Shown: positions 13,436 through 24,456 of the stretch, in pieces | Layout: each line of letters begins with the position of its first letter | Position numbering within the stretch: position 1 is the first letter of the stretch | Source of the DNA: Marsupella aquatica | Lineage: Eukaryota > Marchantiophyta | Assembly: GCA_973895155.1 (NCBI GenBank) | Contig: OZ316895.1 | Location: 7,130,001-7,194,000 of the forward strand | Direction: 5' to 3' | Length of the DNA stretch: 64,000 bases | Notes under the pieces: model-generated | What the model was told of the DNA's origin: nothing | The model's input: only the letters and a program-made list of their open reading frames with translations | Database searches by the model: none | Translations under genes and position numbers: made by a program

Positions 13436-14090
13436 ATTATGACAATCTATAGAGTCAAACCTGGACCATTGATTTTGGTGATAATCATTAAACTATTTAA
13501 AAAGCTCTCTGTAGCATTCACAACCCACTTCACCTGGTAGCAAATGTGCAAACGTTTTCATAGAAGGGAAACACTTGTGCACAGGTCTACTTGTTGTTAG
13601 ATATTGCTCTAGTCTTGTGATTATTGTGCTAACCACAGTTAGGCTAACTTGGGTTAAGACCTAGCTAAGGTTAACGGTAGTGTTGTTGTGCATATAGCTA
13701 GGGCTGATGCCAGACCCTGGTGAAACTTAGGCTCATTGTTACGGAGCTAGTTGAGAGATAGGGAGAGCTTGTGCTGTGGATGCTTGGTATGACCGGTCGG
13801 CCTAGAGTGCAGTAAAGCTCTTGTGTGTTCCCGTGGACGTAGCCTCATGTGGAGGTGAACCACGTATCTCTCTGTGTCGACTATTGTGCGTTGGATGGTT
13901 CATGGGCTTGCCGTTGCGAATGTCGTCTATGCTCAACACTTGTATCCTATGGCAAGAGTACTCCAGACCAAAATTCTTTTGAAATGAAATTAAATAAATG
14001 CAAATCAGTTTCAAGAAGGAGCCAAAATTTAGAAATGGGAAATGGTCAATTCTAGACATATACTAGGGCCAGATGCTTGCAGTGTAGGAT

Positions 14091-14230
14091 GATTGGGTAT
14101 TAAACACCAGACCTAAAGGGCCTTGAGTTAATGTAATGTTATATACGGTGTTACATTGTTGATTGGGTATTAAACACCAGACCTAAAGGGCCTTGAGTTA
14201 ATGTAATGTTATATACGGTGTTACATTGTT
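14091..14230. repeat. two perfect tandem copies of a 70 bp unit
   Basis: Bases 14091-14160 and 14161-14230 are identical by eye, both beginning GATTGGGTATTAAACACCAG and ending TTACATTGTT. Perfect identity implies a recent duplication or an assembly artefact. Confidence 0.9.
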
Positions 14231-14402
14231 CAGGAGCCTACTCAGGTTACTTTGTCCTATTGAGATTTTTGATATGTATACTTTTTGTTTCAATTTGGTT
14301 TAGGCAAAATGTATCATTTGTATTTTTTGACTTTGAAATTATTTTTATCCTCTCTTAATGGTTTTTTTTTTTGGGTAGAAAGGGAAGAGTCAGCCACAAT
14401 AG

Positions 14403-14582
14403 TTGAGTACATATGAATGAATTCCAATGAACAAAGTCAATCTACATGAGATTTATCATGGGCATTAGCTCTATGTATTAATGAGAAATACACTACAACT
14501 AAATTTCACATTGAATTGAGATATGTTCTTGTTGCAGGGCCAGATTTACCTCGCGGAGGTGCATCTAGCGAGCTTGAGGAAG
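14403..14582 (+). pseudogene. orphan inverted fragment of the FAS1 exon of GDSL-FAS1 copy 2
   Basis: This plus-strand stretch matches the minus strand of 17108-16931 at roughly 95% by eye. It covers about 125 bases of intron 5, the splice acceptor (TTGTTGCAG) and the first ~47 bases of exon 6, then stops abruptly inside the exon. It retains reading frame for GPDLPRGGASSELEE and then runs into unrelated sequence. It is not attached to a GDSL domain. It lies in inverted orientation 2.3 kb from its source, so read-through of copy 2 could form a hairpin RNA. Confidence 0.85.
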
Positions 14583-15789
14583 ATCCCACCTGCTATTTAA
14601 AGATCCAAAATAAATATAGCAAAGAGGTCTATATTTCTTTTTGGATCTTGCCCACCCTTTTTAAAATATGTTGTTTTATATCCTTATATTCATAATGAGA
14701 AAAACATGTGGGGCCCACCATTTTTTAAAAGGGATTCACACTAGCTTAGTGACTAAAGAATTGTCTACTAGAAAAATGGCATATGAGGATAGAAGTGGGG
14801 CCAATACTTCGTAAACGAATAAGCCCTGAGGAGAAGATACTTTGTGAATAAGCATTGAGACACAAGTACCAAGTAACCCAAAGCTAATTTATTCTTGCTT
14901 TAAGGGGGTTACTGAAAAACCATCCAAACTCTCAAAAGGAACGAGTAATGATTCTTCTCAACATGTGAATCCTCTTGAGGGAGAAATACTACAAGACAAA
15001 CTATTCTACCTTTTTGGGGAAATCTTCATACTTTGAGGTAACTTAGAGAATATTTAGTTTCTCATTTCTCTAGATAGATAGTACTAAAAGCTTTTTATTA
15101 CCACTTGGGAGAGATTCTTGACAGTTGGAGCAACCCTAAGCCACTGCAACCATCTCCAATCACTACTGCCCAGATTTCATAGGAGGGAATAAAAAGAAGC
15201 AACGGCTCAATGCATGGCCCATTGTAAAGCCGCTTTTATTGTAAGAATTGACAGAAATAACCAATTAAAAATCTCTCTCCACCAGGGCCTGAGACTCTTC
15301 CCGTGTGTTTCTGGATGGTACTTACAGTGTACCATCTACAGTGAAACATGGTCCCAGAATATTGTATAGCACAGGTTGTTGTACCGTCGGCCCCACCGTT
15401 GACGAAGCGTCACGCAGAGACTGACGGTGAAAGCATCAAAGCACGGTCCCAAGCACGGAATGTGCTTTCGTGACAAAATCATTAAATCCTGTACTGTCAA
15501 GAGCATCTCCAGCGCTTTCTGGGTTGGTCTACTGTTAGCAACTCTCTGTTGAACAAAAATGGCAACCCAATGCACCCCAATGGATTACTGGAACACTATT
15601 CAGTTGTGAGCTATTAAGTTTTTTGGTTATTGGAACTGTGTATTTGAGAGACCCTATAGCGCAATGAGCAATTACATGATCTTTTATCCAAGATCTAATG
15701 ATTAGTGTACGACGGTGCGTATGTCAGCAGGCAGTAAATATCATCCTTGCTATATAGAGCATACTAGCAAAAGGTAAGTCCATAACTTT

Positions 15790-15821
15790 ATTTGATGTAT
15801 ACCATAGTGTATACATCAAAT
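15790..15821. repeat. palindrome, 13 bp arms
   Basis: ATTTGATGTATAC and its complement GTATACATCAAAT are separated by six bases. A further partial copy (CCATAGTGTATACAT) follows at 15830-15844. Possible transposon terminus or hairpin. Confidence 0.7.
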
Positions 15822-16505
15822 AGGGTACACCATAGTGTATACATTAGATAAAGCAAATTGGAATTGTTTGCAATGACATTGTTTGCTAGTATTGGATGGC
15901 TACCTTCCATGGGAGCATCATTTGCTGAATGTGAGGGTTCAAGTAAAACTTCTTTTTTTGCTGGCCAAATTGCAAAATTGAAATGTCAATATCCCTATAA
16001 GGGTCAGTTTTATAAAATTCTATTTTCCGGGGAACACCAGATGTGTTAATGGGACCTGAAATTCTATAATTACAACACAGTAGGACTGAAGAAGCCTCAT
16101 GTTATCAAAAGAATAATTTTTCTTCTTGCTGATAACGAGACAAAATAAGTTGAGTAGTCTCCCGAACAAGGTAACACCAAAACAAATGATGACTCACATA
16201 TCGTCAAAAGACAAAAGAATAAAAATGAAGCATGTTCCAGGAAAAGCCTAGATCAGTAACCATGGAACTAAACTCTGGACTCTCACTTCAGCTAAGTCGT
16301 GAACATCTTCTCAAACTTTTGAGGACAACGCTTCGTATGTACAAGCCACTGCCAAGAGAGACCTGAGCAGAGTATAAATGGCAAGTTCCATGTTCAGAAT
16401 CATGCAATCTCCAAATTTTATGTATGACACTAATGGGGACAAAAATTCATCTACAATCCTACACTGAGATACAGTAAAGCATGACTGTGCGCAGCTAATG
16501 GCACA

Positions 16506-19500
16506 TCACCTTCTTATCAGGTCAGGGGGGATCATGACCTTGTCAACCCCATGAATCACCACTTGGCCTTTGGCTTTATACAAGTCAGGTCTGATAACCA
16601 TGGCATTCATCGGTCCAACCAGAACTGTATGAGACGTGGGAGTCACAAGCAAATTCGCTCCAGATACAGTTGTAAGGTTTTGCAGTGACCCTAACAAAGG
16701 ACTGTCATAATATCCTTTTGCTACGTGAAATTCTACAACAGGTAATACTGCATCTTGCCCATAGATCTGGTTCATGGTGGAATCTGGACTAGAAGAGTAA
16801 GCAATATTGTTGGGTAGGAAGACTGTTACTCTTTGATCAGGGATTGCATCAAGATCCTGATCCCAATTGACAGCTTTCAACAGTCCCAGAGACTCAGCAT
16901 AGTCAGTTTCAGAGATCAGGGCTTGGAAAGCTTCCTCAAGCTCGCTGGCTGCACCTCCGCGAGGTAAATCTGGCCCTGCCACAAGAACATATCTCAATTC
17001 AATGTGAAATTTAGTTGTGGTGTATTTCTCATTAATACATAGAGCTAATGCGCATGATAAATCTGATGTAGATTGACTTTGTTCATGGAATTCATTCTTA
17101 TGTACTCAGGATATATCAACTTCCTAGATCTTCTCTTGCCACAAGATCAATTTATGGCTCAGGAATCCTGAAACGGGGAAATCCCAAAATTATGAAGATT
17201 GAATCAATCATGCTGTACAACGTACTCACCCGGAACAGGAGCAGGGTTAGGTGTTCTCAAGGCATTTTGATACAGCCAAGACTCAAGAGTGGTTGCTCCA
17301 ATCACGAATCCAGTCTCGTTATAGTACTGGTCTACCACATGCTTCCACGTACTTTCCACAGGGTGCACCGTATCCCAGAATACATGTGACGATGGGTCAT
17401 TACAAAGTGTGTATCGCGGATTGCCTTGTCCATCCAAATCACCACAATTGTCTGTTGCAGTCATTGGCAGGCAGCAAGGGACAAGCTTCTCCTTGATTCC
17501 TGTGGAGGAACATTACTCATTAGGCATGCCTAGAATGGCAAATACATATAATTATCCAACGTAACGAGAAAGCGTGCTTCTAGCGAGATCCATTGTAGAA
17601 TGCTCAACAACAGAGTGCTTTGCGTTGACATGAGTCCTACTGTGGAAACTCAGTGGCAGTGAGTGCAGTACAGTCAGTCCCTCCATTCAATATTTGATTT
17701 CAAAACTGACAACCCCCGTTCAATCATCCATGAAGTAAATTGAGATACAGAGGTGCAGGAAGACAGTACGAACCATATAGCTCAGTGTTGTTGAGTACAT
17801 ACGTGAAAGCCTCCAACTCATCAAGTACGAGGAAGTTGGCATTTGGGAGTGTGTTCAACTGTTTAACAATTTCTAGGATAAGGTTATTGTGTGTCAAAAT
17901 CAAAGAAAAAGTGGATGACTGGCAAGTAGTGTAACGAGATACTATTGTCTTTCCAGGGAGGCAGTTGAGAGGAGGGAGATTTGACACAAGTATGTTTCTG
18001 AGTCCGAGGTTGTACAAACGCTTCAGGGCTACAGTCATTCCTTCAATCACTTCGCGAATAACCACCGCGTACTCCTGGCAGGATCCAAATCACAGCAAGC
18101 AAACAAGCAATTACTCACATGTATTACTTTCACCACAAAGTATCAAGGATTTTACGTGCTGGCTCTGGGTGTAAAAAATTGCACAGAAAGGAGGTTGCTT
18201 AGTGCATGTAACTAAGTAAAGGTCAATGGCTTTATCAAGATCATAACCATGTTTTGCCACAATAAAATTGTGCGTTGCAATCCAAGAAAATTAGAATCCA
18301 TGGGAAGTGAAACAAGTGAAAAGTTAACTACAAGGCAAGAGCAGTAGATTCTTGCCTACTTCACATCCTCTATCAAGCAATTATGCGTTTCCGCTTTCCT
18401 TAGAATGAGTATGGTAGAATTTTAGACATCTAAATGCTAGTATTGTCCTGTTTGATGCAATTTTTCTAATCTCAGGTAGCCAAACTTAACACCAGATCAT
18501 TACTAGTCAATCATGCCAACGTTAAATTATTCACTTACGCCTCATGTTGAGATAATAATTGACTGCAGGAGAGAAATCAATGGCAGTGACAACATGGACT
18601 CACTGGGTCGGAGTACTTCATAGCGTAGTCGTTGCCCACAATGCTAAGGAGGGTGAGGGAGTTGGCCAAAAACGACGGCGAGAAGGCTCCCGTCCGCAAT
18701 ACCAACTCAAACTGGTCCACTTGGGAGTTGAGCGGCAGCACACCCCATGCATATGTCACTCCGCTCCCGCCAATTGCGAAGTTCATACCGGTCGCAATGC
18801 TCTGATTCATGCGATTCGCATAAGGCGTCGGTGAAGGTAACCCCAACTTGTCAGCTGCATCACTAATTCTAATTATCAGTCTATGCAATCTCCTCAATCT
18901 TCGATCCCATTTATGTATTCACTTCTTGCATTTTAGCCTCCAGTTCAGACAAGAAGGGGATGCCCAAAGATCGATCAAATTGCACACCAGAAGCTCCTAC
19001 TGTAGATGCCATGAAACTATTCTGGTTATGCACGAGTGTGCGCGTGTATTCCCGCAGTGCCATCACTAACTCCATCGACCCCGGCAATCCAACAATCAGT
19101 CCAGACGTATCTTGGAACCTCGGTCTGCGCATCCATCTATGGTCCTCAGTGTAAGCGTAGATTTTTCTTGCTTATCGATCCACCTCAATCCACTGTTTAT
19201 CTCTCTACAACTAGAACAAACTTGCTGTAAATTTCCGCTGTTCAATCTGCCCATCCTTCGATTGTCTGGACTCCTGGCGTTAGTCTTAGCATTTGCGGGT
19301 TCCAGCTCTTTGCGCTACCTTGGTCCGTCCGTCCAGCCGTTAGTACGACACCGAGCACAGCAAACTGTGGCCACACTACAGTTCCAGAAAAAGAGAAAGT
19401 TGGATGAAGTGAACAAATCCATCAGTACATCGTCTCTCTGCCCGTCGGTCTACGGAATCATACACCAGAGAGCTGAGAAGCTTCCACCGTCTCTTCAAAT

Positions 19501-20296
19501 CCGGAATCCTCCCGAACAAGCAATTGGAGGTCTCTCCGTCCATTTCTGTTGGATTTGGCAGTACGGGTACACCCACCTCTAACTGTTCATTGAACTCCCT
19601 GTCGCTTCAAGAGATATCGAGATACTTATGTCTCTTAAGATTGAAGATGAAGCTCAACAGCCAAATGAGTTCATATGGTGTATGAGTGCAACGCATGAAC
19701 GCGAAGTTTCACGCGAGAAGCGTAGAACTCACAACAGGCATTTGAAAGTTGACCCAATAAAACTAAGACCATGAAGGATTAAGCAAATCTTACCGAGAAA
19801 GTCAGTCTGAACGTGTCCATTGCCGAAGCGGCCTGTAGGATGTCCTGGCCAAGTGACGCCAGACGGATATTTCCAGCAGGAGGAATTGTGATTTTGGTTC
19901 CCTGTGTCTGCGTATGAATCTCCGAAGACAAAGAAGGCACTCGGCTTTGGTGGAGCTCCCTTCGTCGTCCCTTACATCGTACGGAGCACCAACCGACACA
20001 CACGAAGAGAAACAATCAGGCACAAAAATCCCAGGTACCACAAACCACTGATGATTCAAGAAAAACACTAGAAATAGTTGCACATGCCGCGAGTCTTTTC
20101 CTAAGAAAAATGGTGGGCTACCAAATTATAGCGATGAAAAGACGACTGCCTTATATAATGCGCTCGGAGGCAATGTTGATGAAAGTACACAAAGTGCGCT
20201 GAAACCAAGGACAGAGGTCGGTGAAGAGAAAGAGGGCAGCCAACCTGAAAGACAGAGCACGACGAGAGCTAATACGGGGACTGAAAATTTGCCCAT
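16506..20296 (-). CDS. GDSL esterase/lipase fused to a fasciclin (FAS1) domain, copy 2
   Basis: Six exons: 20296-20245, 19970-19794, 18854-18604, 18074-17774, 17499-17230, 16975-16506; 506 aa. Exons 2-6 have exactly the same lengths as copy 1 (177, 251, 301, 270, 470), showing a gene duplication. Residues 1-17 form a signal peptide (MGKFSVPVLALVVLCLS). Hydrolase motifs: FGDSYADTGN with Ser36, FAIGGSG, VGNDY, and WDTVHPVE with Asp303 and His306. The hinge is shorter in alanine (TPNPAPVPG), followed by FAS1 from about residue 351 with TVFLPNNIAY, EFHVAKGYYD and VIHGVDKVMIPP. The start is chosen because exon 1 gives a signal peptide and the correct phase; a closer start near 20083 is out of frame. 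Exon 2 uses a TAAG acceptor, slightly unusual. No disabling change is seen. Secretion and wall association are inference. Confidence 0.91.
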
Positions 20297-23200
20297 CGTC
20301 GTTGACACGTACTATTAGAACCGTCACGAGCAATGTATGGTGGGTAGGCTTTGTACTTCACATTACAAACCAACCCGTCCGAGAACCCGTCGTGACAATG
20401 GCAGAGATACTATCCCCACCGATCCGACTCGGTCGACGATCCTGTACGAATAGACCACCTGGTCAGCATATGCATCCGCAAATACAATGGAAGCCTTCAG
20501 CTCCCTCCACTGCGATCGATCCCACCGAAAGTACCTCGGTCACACCTTGATTCAATATTTCCATAGAGCAACGCTTCGGCCGGATTCAATATATAGCTGA
20601 CAATGTATCTCCCTAGACTGCAGATCGATTAGAGAGTACTAGGCCACTCCTGTGGAGGCGAAACCTGGAGAGCTGGGCCATCCAGATGTTTGGGGCAGCG
20701 TTCAACATGTGGTCTCTGTGACTGTCTTGTGAACAGACGTCTACCTCAAGAATGACCCAGCAATACTGCACTCGCGAGCATGCTGCTACTGAACTAGTTT
20801 TGCAGGATCCGTCGCATCGAGGACTTCCCCCGTGTTTGTGGAACGATTTTAGGGTGGGACAAAGACCAGGCATAAGTTGTCAAGTTCACATCCTGGGCAT
20901 GGTTACAGGTGCGTCTTTTTCGCAAGCACGATTCTGCGGGCAACTCATGACAGATTCATCACCAGTGGGACCCCTTCCTGATTACTGAGCATCTCCTACT
21001 GAACGTAGGTGAATAGACATGCTCATGAAACTGAAATTTCTATGTGACGGCCATGAATTATCACAGTCCTTTGCAGACAACAGTATCCCAGCAAGGTTGA
21101 GGGAGACGATACTTGTTAATGACGTACTCCGTAACAGTTTTGTAACGACGGGTGTCATTTGCGGAAGATCACACGAGTGTAAGACAGGTATCTGGTGCAG
21201 ACTCATCAATACAAGTGCCAGAAGTTTCGTGAGATTAATTGTAACCAGTACAACGAAGAGCAAAACTTTGGTGGAGCCCTGTCAATATATCATTAACTAG
21301 TAGCTGCATTTAATGGTAGATTTCGTAGACAGGGGGGGCGGGCAATGGAGGATCCGAGGATGGAATAAGGTTCAATTTCGTACTACATTGGCAATGACGA
21401 TCCTCCAGTCGCCCACCTTCCTTTCGCTTACTGTACTTTAAAACGGATCCTCATTGCCAAAGATAGATACCTGAGACACTACGTACCTATCTCATTCGCA
21501 CGTTCGCATCGACGGCTTTAGAGCAACCAATTCTATTTCTTTCTAAGAATCTTCGTTCGGTGACTGTATTGATATTCGCACGGCGAAAGTATACACCACG
21601 GCAAATTTCGGAATGAAGGGAGCAACAAACTGATAGAGATAATCTGTTCCGCAAATTGGTTTCGAAATGAGGATGGGGTGATTTATTTGGAAGGGAGTAC
21701 GTTCCAAACCAGGATCGAAACCGGAAACAAAGTGTCCGCCTCGGTGGCCGGGTGCATGGTCACCCTCGAACGATTCTTCTGCTCAAGTTCCCAAACAACC
21801 TTTTATTAAAACCAGTATTAACGAATCCAGAAACCCGCTTGTCGAGCGAAACTTGGAACGCCCATTGGGTTTAGTGTTCAAACTGAAGGAGAAGCTCGAG
21901 TGAAGAGAATTCTGTACTGTCCTCCAGAGCATAGTTACGGAAGAAATTAATTTGATGGAGAAACCCTTCAATTGCAAATATAGTCAGACTTGCTGACGAG
22001 ACTTTGCAAACATCAGGAAAGTTGCTCTAAGCGAATTTGGGGTCCCCTGCATAGATTCGGGCACGGCTGTTGACGTAATAAATTGTAGGAGCCCGGAAAC
22101 AAGAAAAGATAGATTCTTGAAGATGAACAACCAGTAAGCTCACCAGCACAAACGACCAGAAACTGTCTGTACCCACAACCAGCAAAAGAACTTGGCAGTA
22201 GATATTATTGCAGTGACTGCAGATAGGATTTCTTTCATCGTAATCAGTAATGAAGCAGAGAAATGAACAGAGGTCCCGTGAGCAAGATGTAAGACTGTCG
22301 GTCATAGCTCAGCAGCACAACAAACACACCAGCCTAGTGAGACCTCGGTTCGATTGACATTTGGTCGGAACTCATCTCCCATGAAGGAACTAGTGTAGAT
22401 AATTATGTCTCATACATGATTGCTCAGTTCGCTCAGAGCACGGCCTTGGTCAGACATGACGGAACTGAAGATATTCAATTATCTTCACACCGGTGTCGGT
22501 TTTCGTACCGTTGCCATTATTAACGTAGGAGCCTCGCCCCAAAATGTACTATTTTTTTATATCCCTCCATACCATACCATGATAAACTTAGTTATATTTT
22601 CTTTAAATCCATGAATACACTGAACATTTTGATGTGTGATTACCAGAGGGGTCTGGTTGGGACCATAGTATCCTTTGCAACGATGAATCTGGACCTTATA
22701 ATAAACCCAGGGGTCATTGCTTATTTATCCCCTTAGGGTCATATTTTATTCTGTTTGTATTTGAATCTGGACCCTATAAGTCCTGGCTTGTTTTTTTCCC
22801 TCTGAGATTAAGTTCTCTAGAGAGAACCAGAAAGGGGAAAAAGTGAACTCTAGTGTCTTATAATTCAACTCAAGACAAACTATTGTCTTTTGGCTTGGGT
22901 TTGCTACAAGTACAGTTTGTGTTTTGATGTTGCTGGGATTGGTCTTTTCAGGTTTTGTTCGTCTGTTTAAATAAAGACGTCAAACACTACTGACCGAGGT
23001 ACTAAGTAGTGGCCTTACAAGCAAAAAGCTATTGTGCTTTCGTCCCCCTCATTTTTGCATTTTTACAATTGGAAAGCGCTGCCGTTGACCAACTAAAGAG
23101 TTATGTATGAGTCTTCACTGGTCCCCAACTCAATTACTTGCCACCTCAGGTTAGTCAAGTCTGATTTAGTAAACCCACATACAAAATAGAGGACAAACTG

Positions 23201-23379
23201 CTAATGAAAATTAAATGAGTTTTAAGGGCAGTAAACTTGACTTTTAGAGTGACATCCAAGTTCGAGCAACACAAGTGCAATTGATTTAAAGAAAATAACG
23301 AGCTTTATAATTGTATGGACAGATGTAGTACACACTGTTAAACACCCGAAGTTGTAACGAGTCACCTTCAAACCTCAAA
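20297..23379. other. gene-free stretch
   Basis: No gene recognised. An imperfect inverted repeat with GGCAATGGAGGATCCG (about 21341-21357) and CGGATCCTCATTGCC (about 21447-21461) suggests a small hairpin. 22600-23380 is AT-rich without coding signal. Confidence 0.45.
20589..20597 (-). promoter_or_regulatory. candidate TATA box of GDSL-FAS1 copy 2
   Basis: The minus strand reads GCTATATATTG about 295 bases before the ATG at 20296. The distance resembles one of the two TATA candidates of copy 1. Weak evidence. Confidence 0.25.
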
Positions 23380-24456
23380 TTAAACTGTTGTACCAGGCAT
23401 GGTGGCTATATTGCTGCGAGCCCTGCTGTGCCCCGCTGTGCCCCGCTGTGGTTTACTGAAACCGGGCGGGAACATACTCATTACATTTGGAGGAGGGTTA
23501 CCCCAGTCCACTACTCCCAGTGAATTGGAAATGTGATTGCCAGAAATTGCGTTGGATCCCACAGGACGATGATATCCACTATGTGAAGCTTGGCCAACCT
23601 CTGTGTGCTTTGTAGGTGATGGAGTAATTTCCCTAAAGCCATCTGCAGGCAGAAGCAAGGCACTAGAAACTCCACTATGAGGGGCAAACAAGGAAGGACC
23701 CCAATTGTAAGGCGTGTTTGGTGCATCTCGAATGTTCCTCCTTGCAGATTCCTGGATCCTATTTAGAGCAGGGATTCCCTGATGAATTCCTTCACCATAA
23801 TTCCTCGGAGCATTTAGTCTAGATGCTGGTGGTTGGGGACTATAAGCTAATCTATATGCAATCGAAGGAGAATGGCTTGGAGTAAACAGATCATGGGAAC
23901 ATTGTACCCCCATGATAGGTGGAGATCTGCCATAGTCGGGTAAAGTAGGCTGCTGCATCCTGACGTCGTGAGGCAGCCTGATACCTGGAAGATATGATGT
24001 TCTTGCTTGGGTTGACAGTGGAGCTGCAATCTGAGATGATAATCCTGAGCAGTTAAGTGTGGATGCTCCGAAAGGTGAATCATTCATGCGTGCCACTGCT
24101 CTTTTCACTTCCACTTTCCTGCCATCGAAAGTAACATAATGCCTCTTAACTGCTTCATCTGCATCCTCCTGCTGCTCGAACCGAACAAAGCCAAATCCTC
24201 TTGACTGTTGGTTTCCTCTTTCATCAGTCCCACATATGACTACCGCATCTACAACTTTCCCGAACGCTTCCTCAAACGACTCCCAGAGCTCGTAAGTACG
24301 AATACAGCGGGGAAGTCCACCCACGAAGACTCTCGTTGAACTTGAACTATCTCCCTCCTCGCTACCAGTGGATGCACGGGGGTAAGCAGTCGAGTGTCGC
24401 AGTTGCCCGTCTCCATGCTCAAAATCCCATATAGATCGACGACCCAATCCTCTCAT
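23380..24456 (-). CDS. single-RRM RNA-binding protein, intronless
   Basis: One uninterrupted frame of 358 aa begins MRGLGRRSIWDFEHG. An RNA recognition motif spans about residues 42-120, with RNP2 VFVGGL at 43-48 and RNP1 RGFGFVRF at 86-93, followed by the usual final strand (GRKVEVKRAV). The remaining two thirds are low-complexity, rich in Pro, Ser, Gly and Asn, with no second RRM. RNP1 keeps Phe88 and Phe90, which stack on RNA bases. The domain resembles the hnRNP A/Musashi/DAZAP type, but the full protein is not recognised. The absence of introns, while most neighbours have several, could mean a retrocopy or simply one large exon. The C-terminal repeats coded near 23425-23450 (GCCCCGCTGTG units) are a short tandem repeat inside the CDS. 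Confidence 0.85.
   Translation of the reverse strand: MRGLGRRSIWDFEHGDGQLRHSTAYPRASTGSEEGDSSSSTRVFVGGLPRCIRTYELWESFEEAFGKVVDAVVICGTDERGNQQSRGFGFVRFEQQEDADEAVKRHYVTFDGRKVEVKRAVARMNDSPFGASTLNCSGLSSQIAAPLSTQARTSYLPGIRLPHDVRMQQPTLPDYGRSPPIMGVQCSHDLFTPSHSPSIAYRLAYSPQPPASRLNAPRNYGEGIHQGIPALNRIQESARRNIRDAPNTPYNWGPSLFAPHSGVSSALLLPADGFREITPSPTKHTEVGQASHSGYHRPVGSNAISGNHISNSLGVVDWGNPPPNVMSMFPPGFSKPQRGTAGHSRARSNIATMPGTTV

Larger units (their letters stand above)
11245..16505. other. spacer between the two GDSL-FAS1 genes
   Basis: Contains minisatellites (13215-13435 and 14091-14230), an inverted FAS1 exon fragment (14403-14582) and a small palindrome (15790-15821). Two minus-strand open frames at 12062-12580 and 12584-13075 are in the same frame and separated by one TAG, but match no family. 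The region 14590-16500 is AT-rich, with nothing else recognised. Confidence 0.5.

Noticed and set aside
19802-20083. Frame beginning before GDSL-FAS1 copy 2 exon 2, as an alternative start
   Set aside because: It reads exon 2 in the wrong frame and loses the GDS motif; exon 1 at 20296-20245 gives a signal peptide and correct phase.
6915-20296. The whole region as one giant gene
   Set aside because: Each copy has its own signal peptide exon and stop codon.
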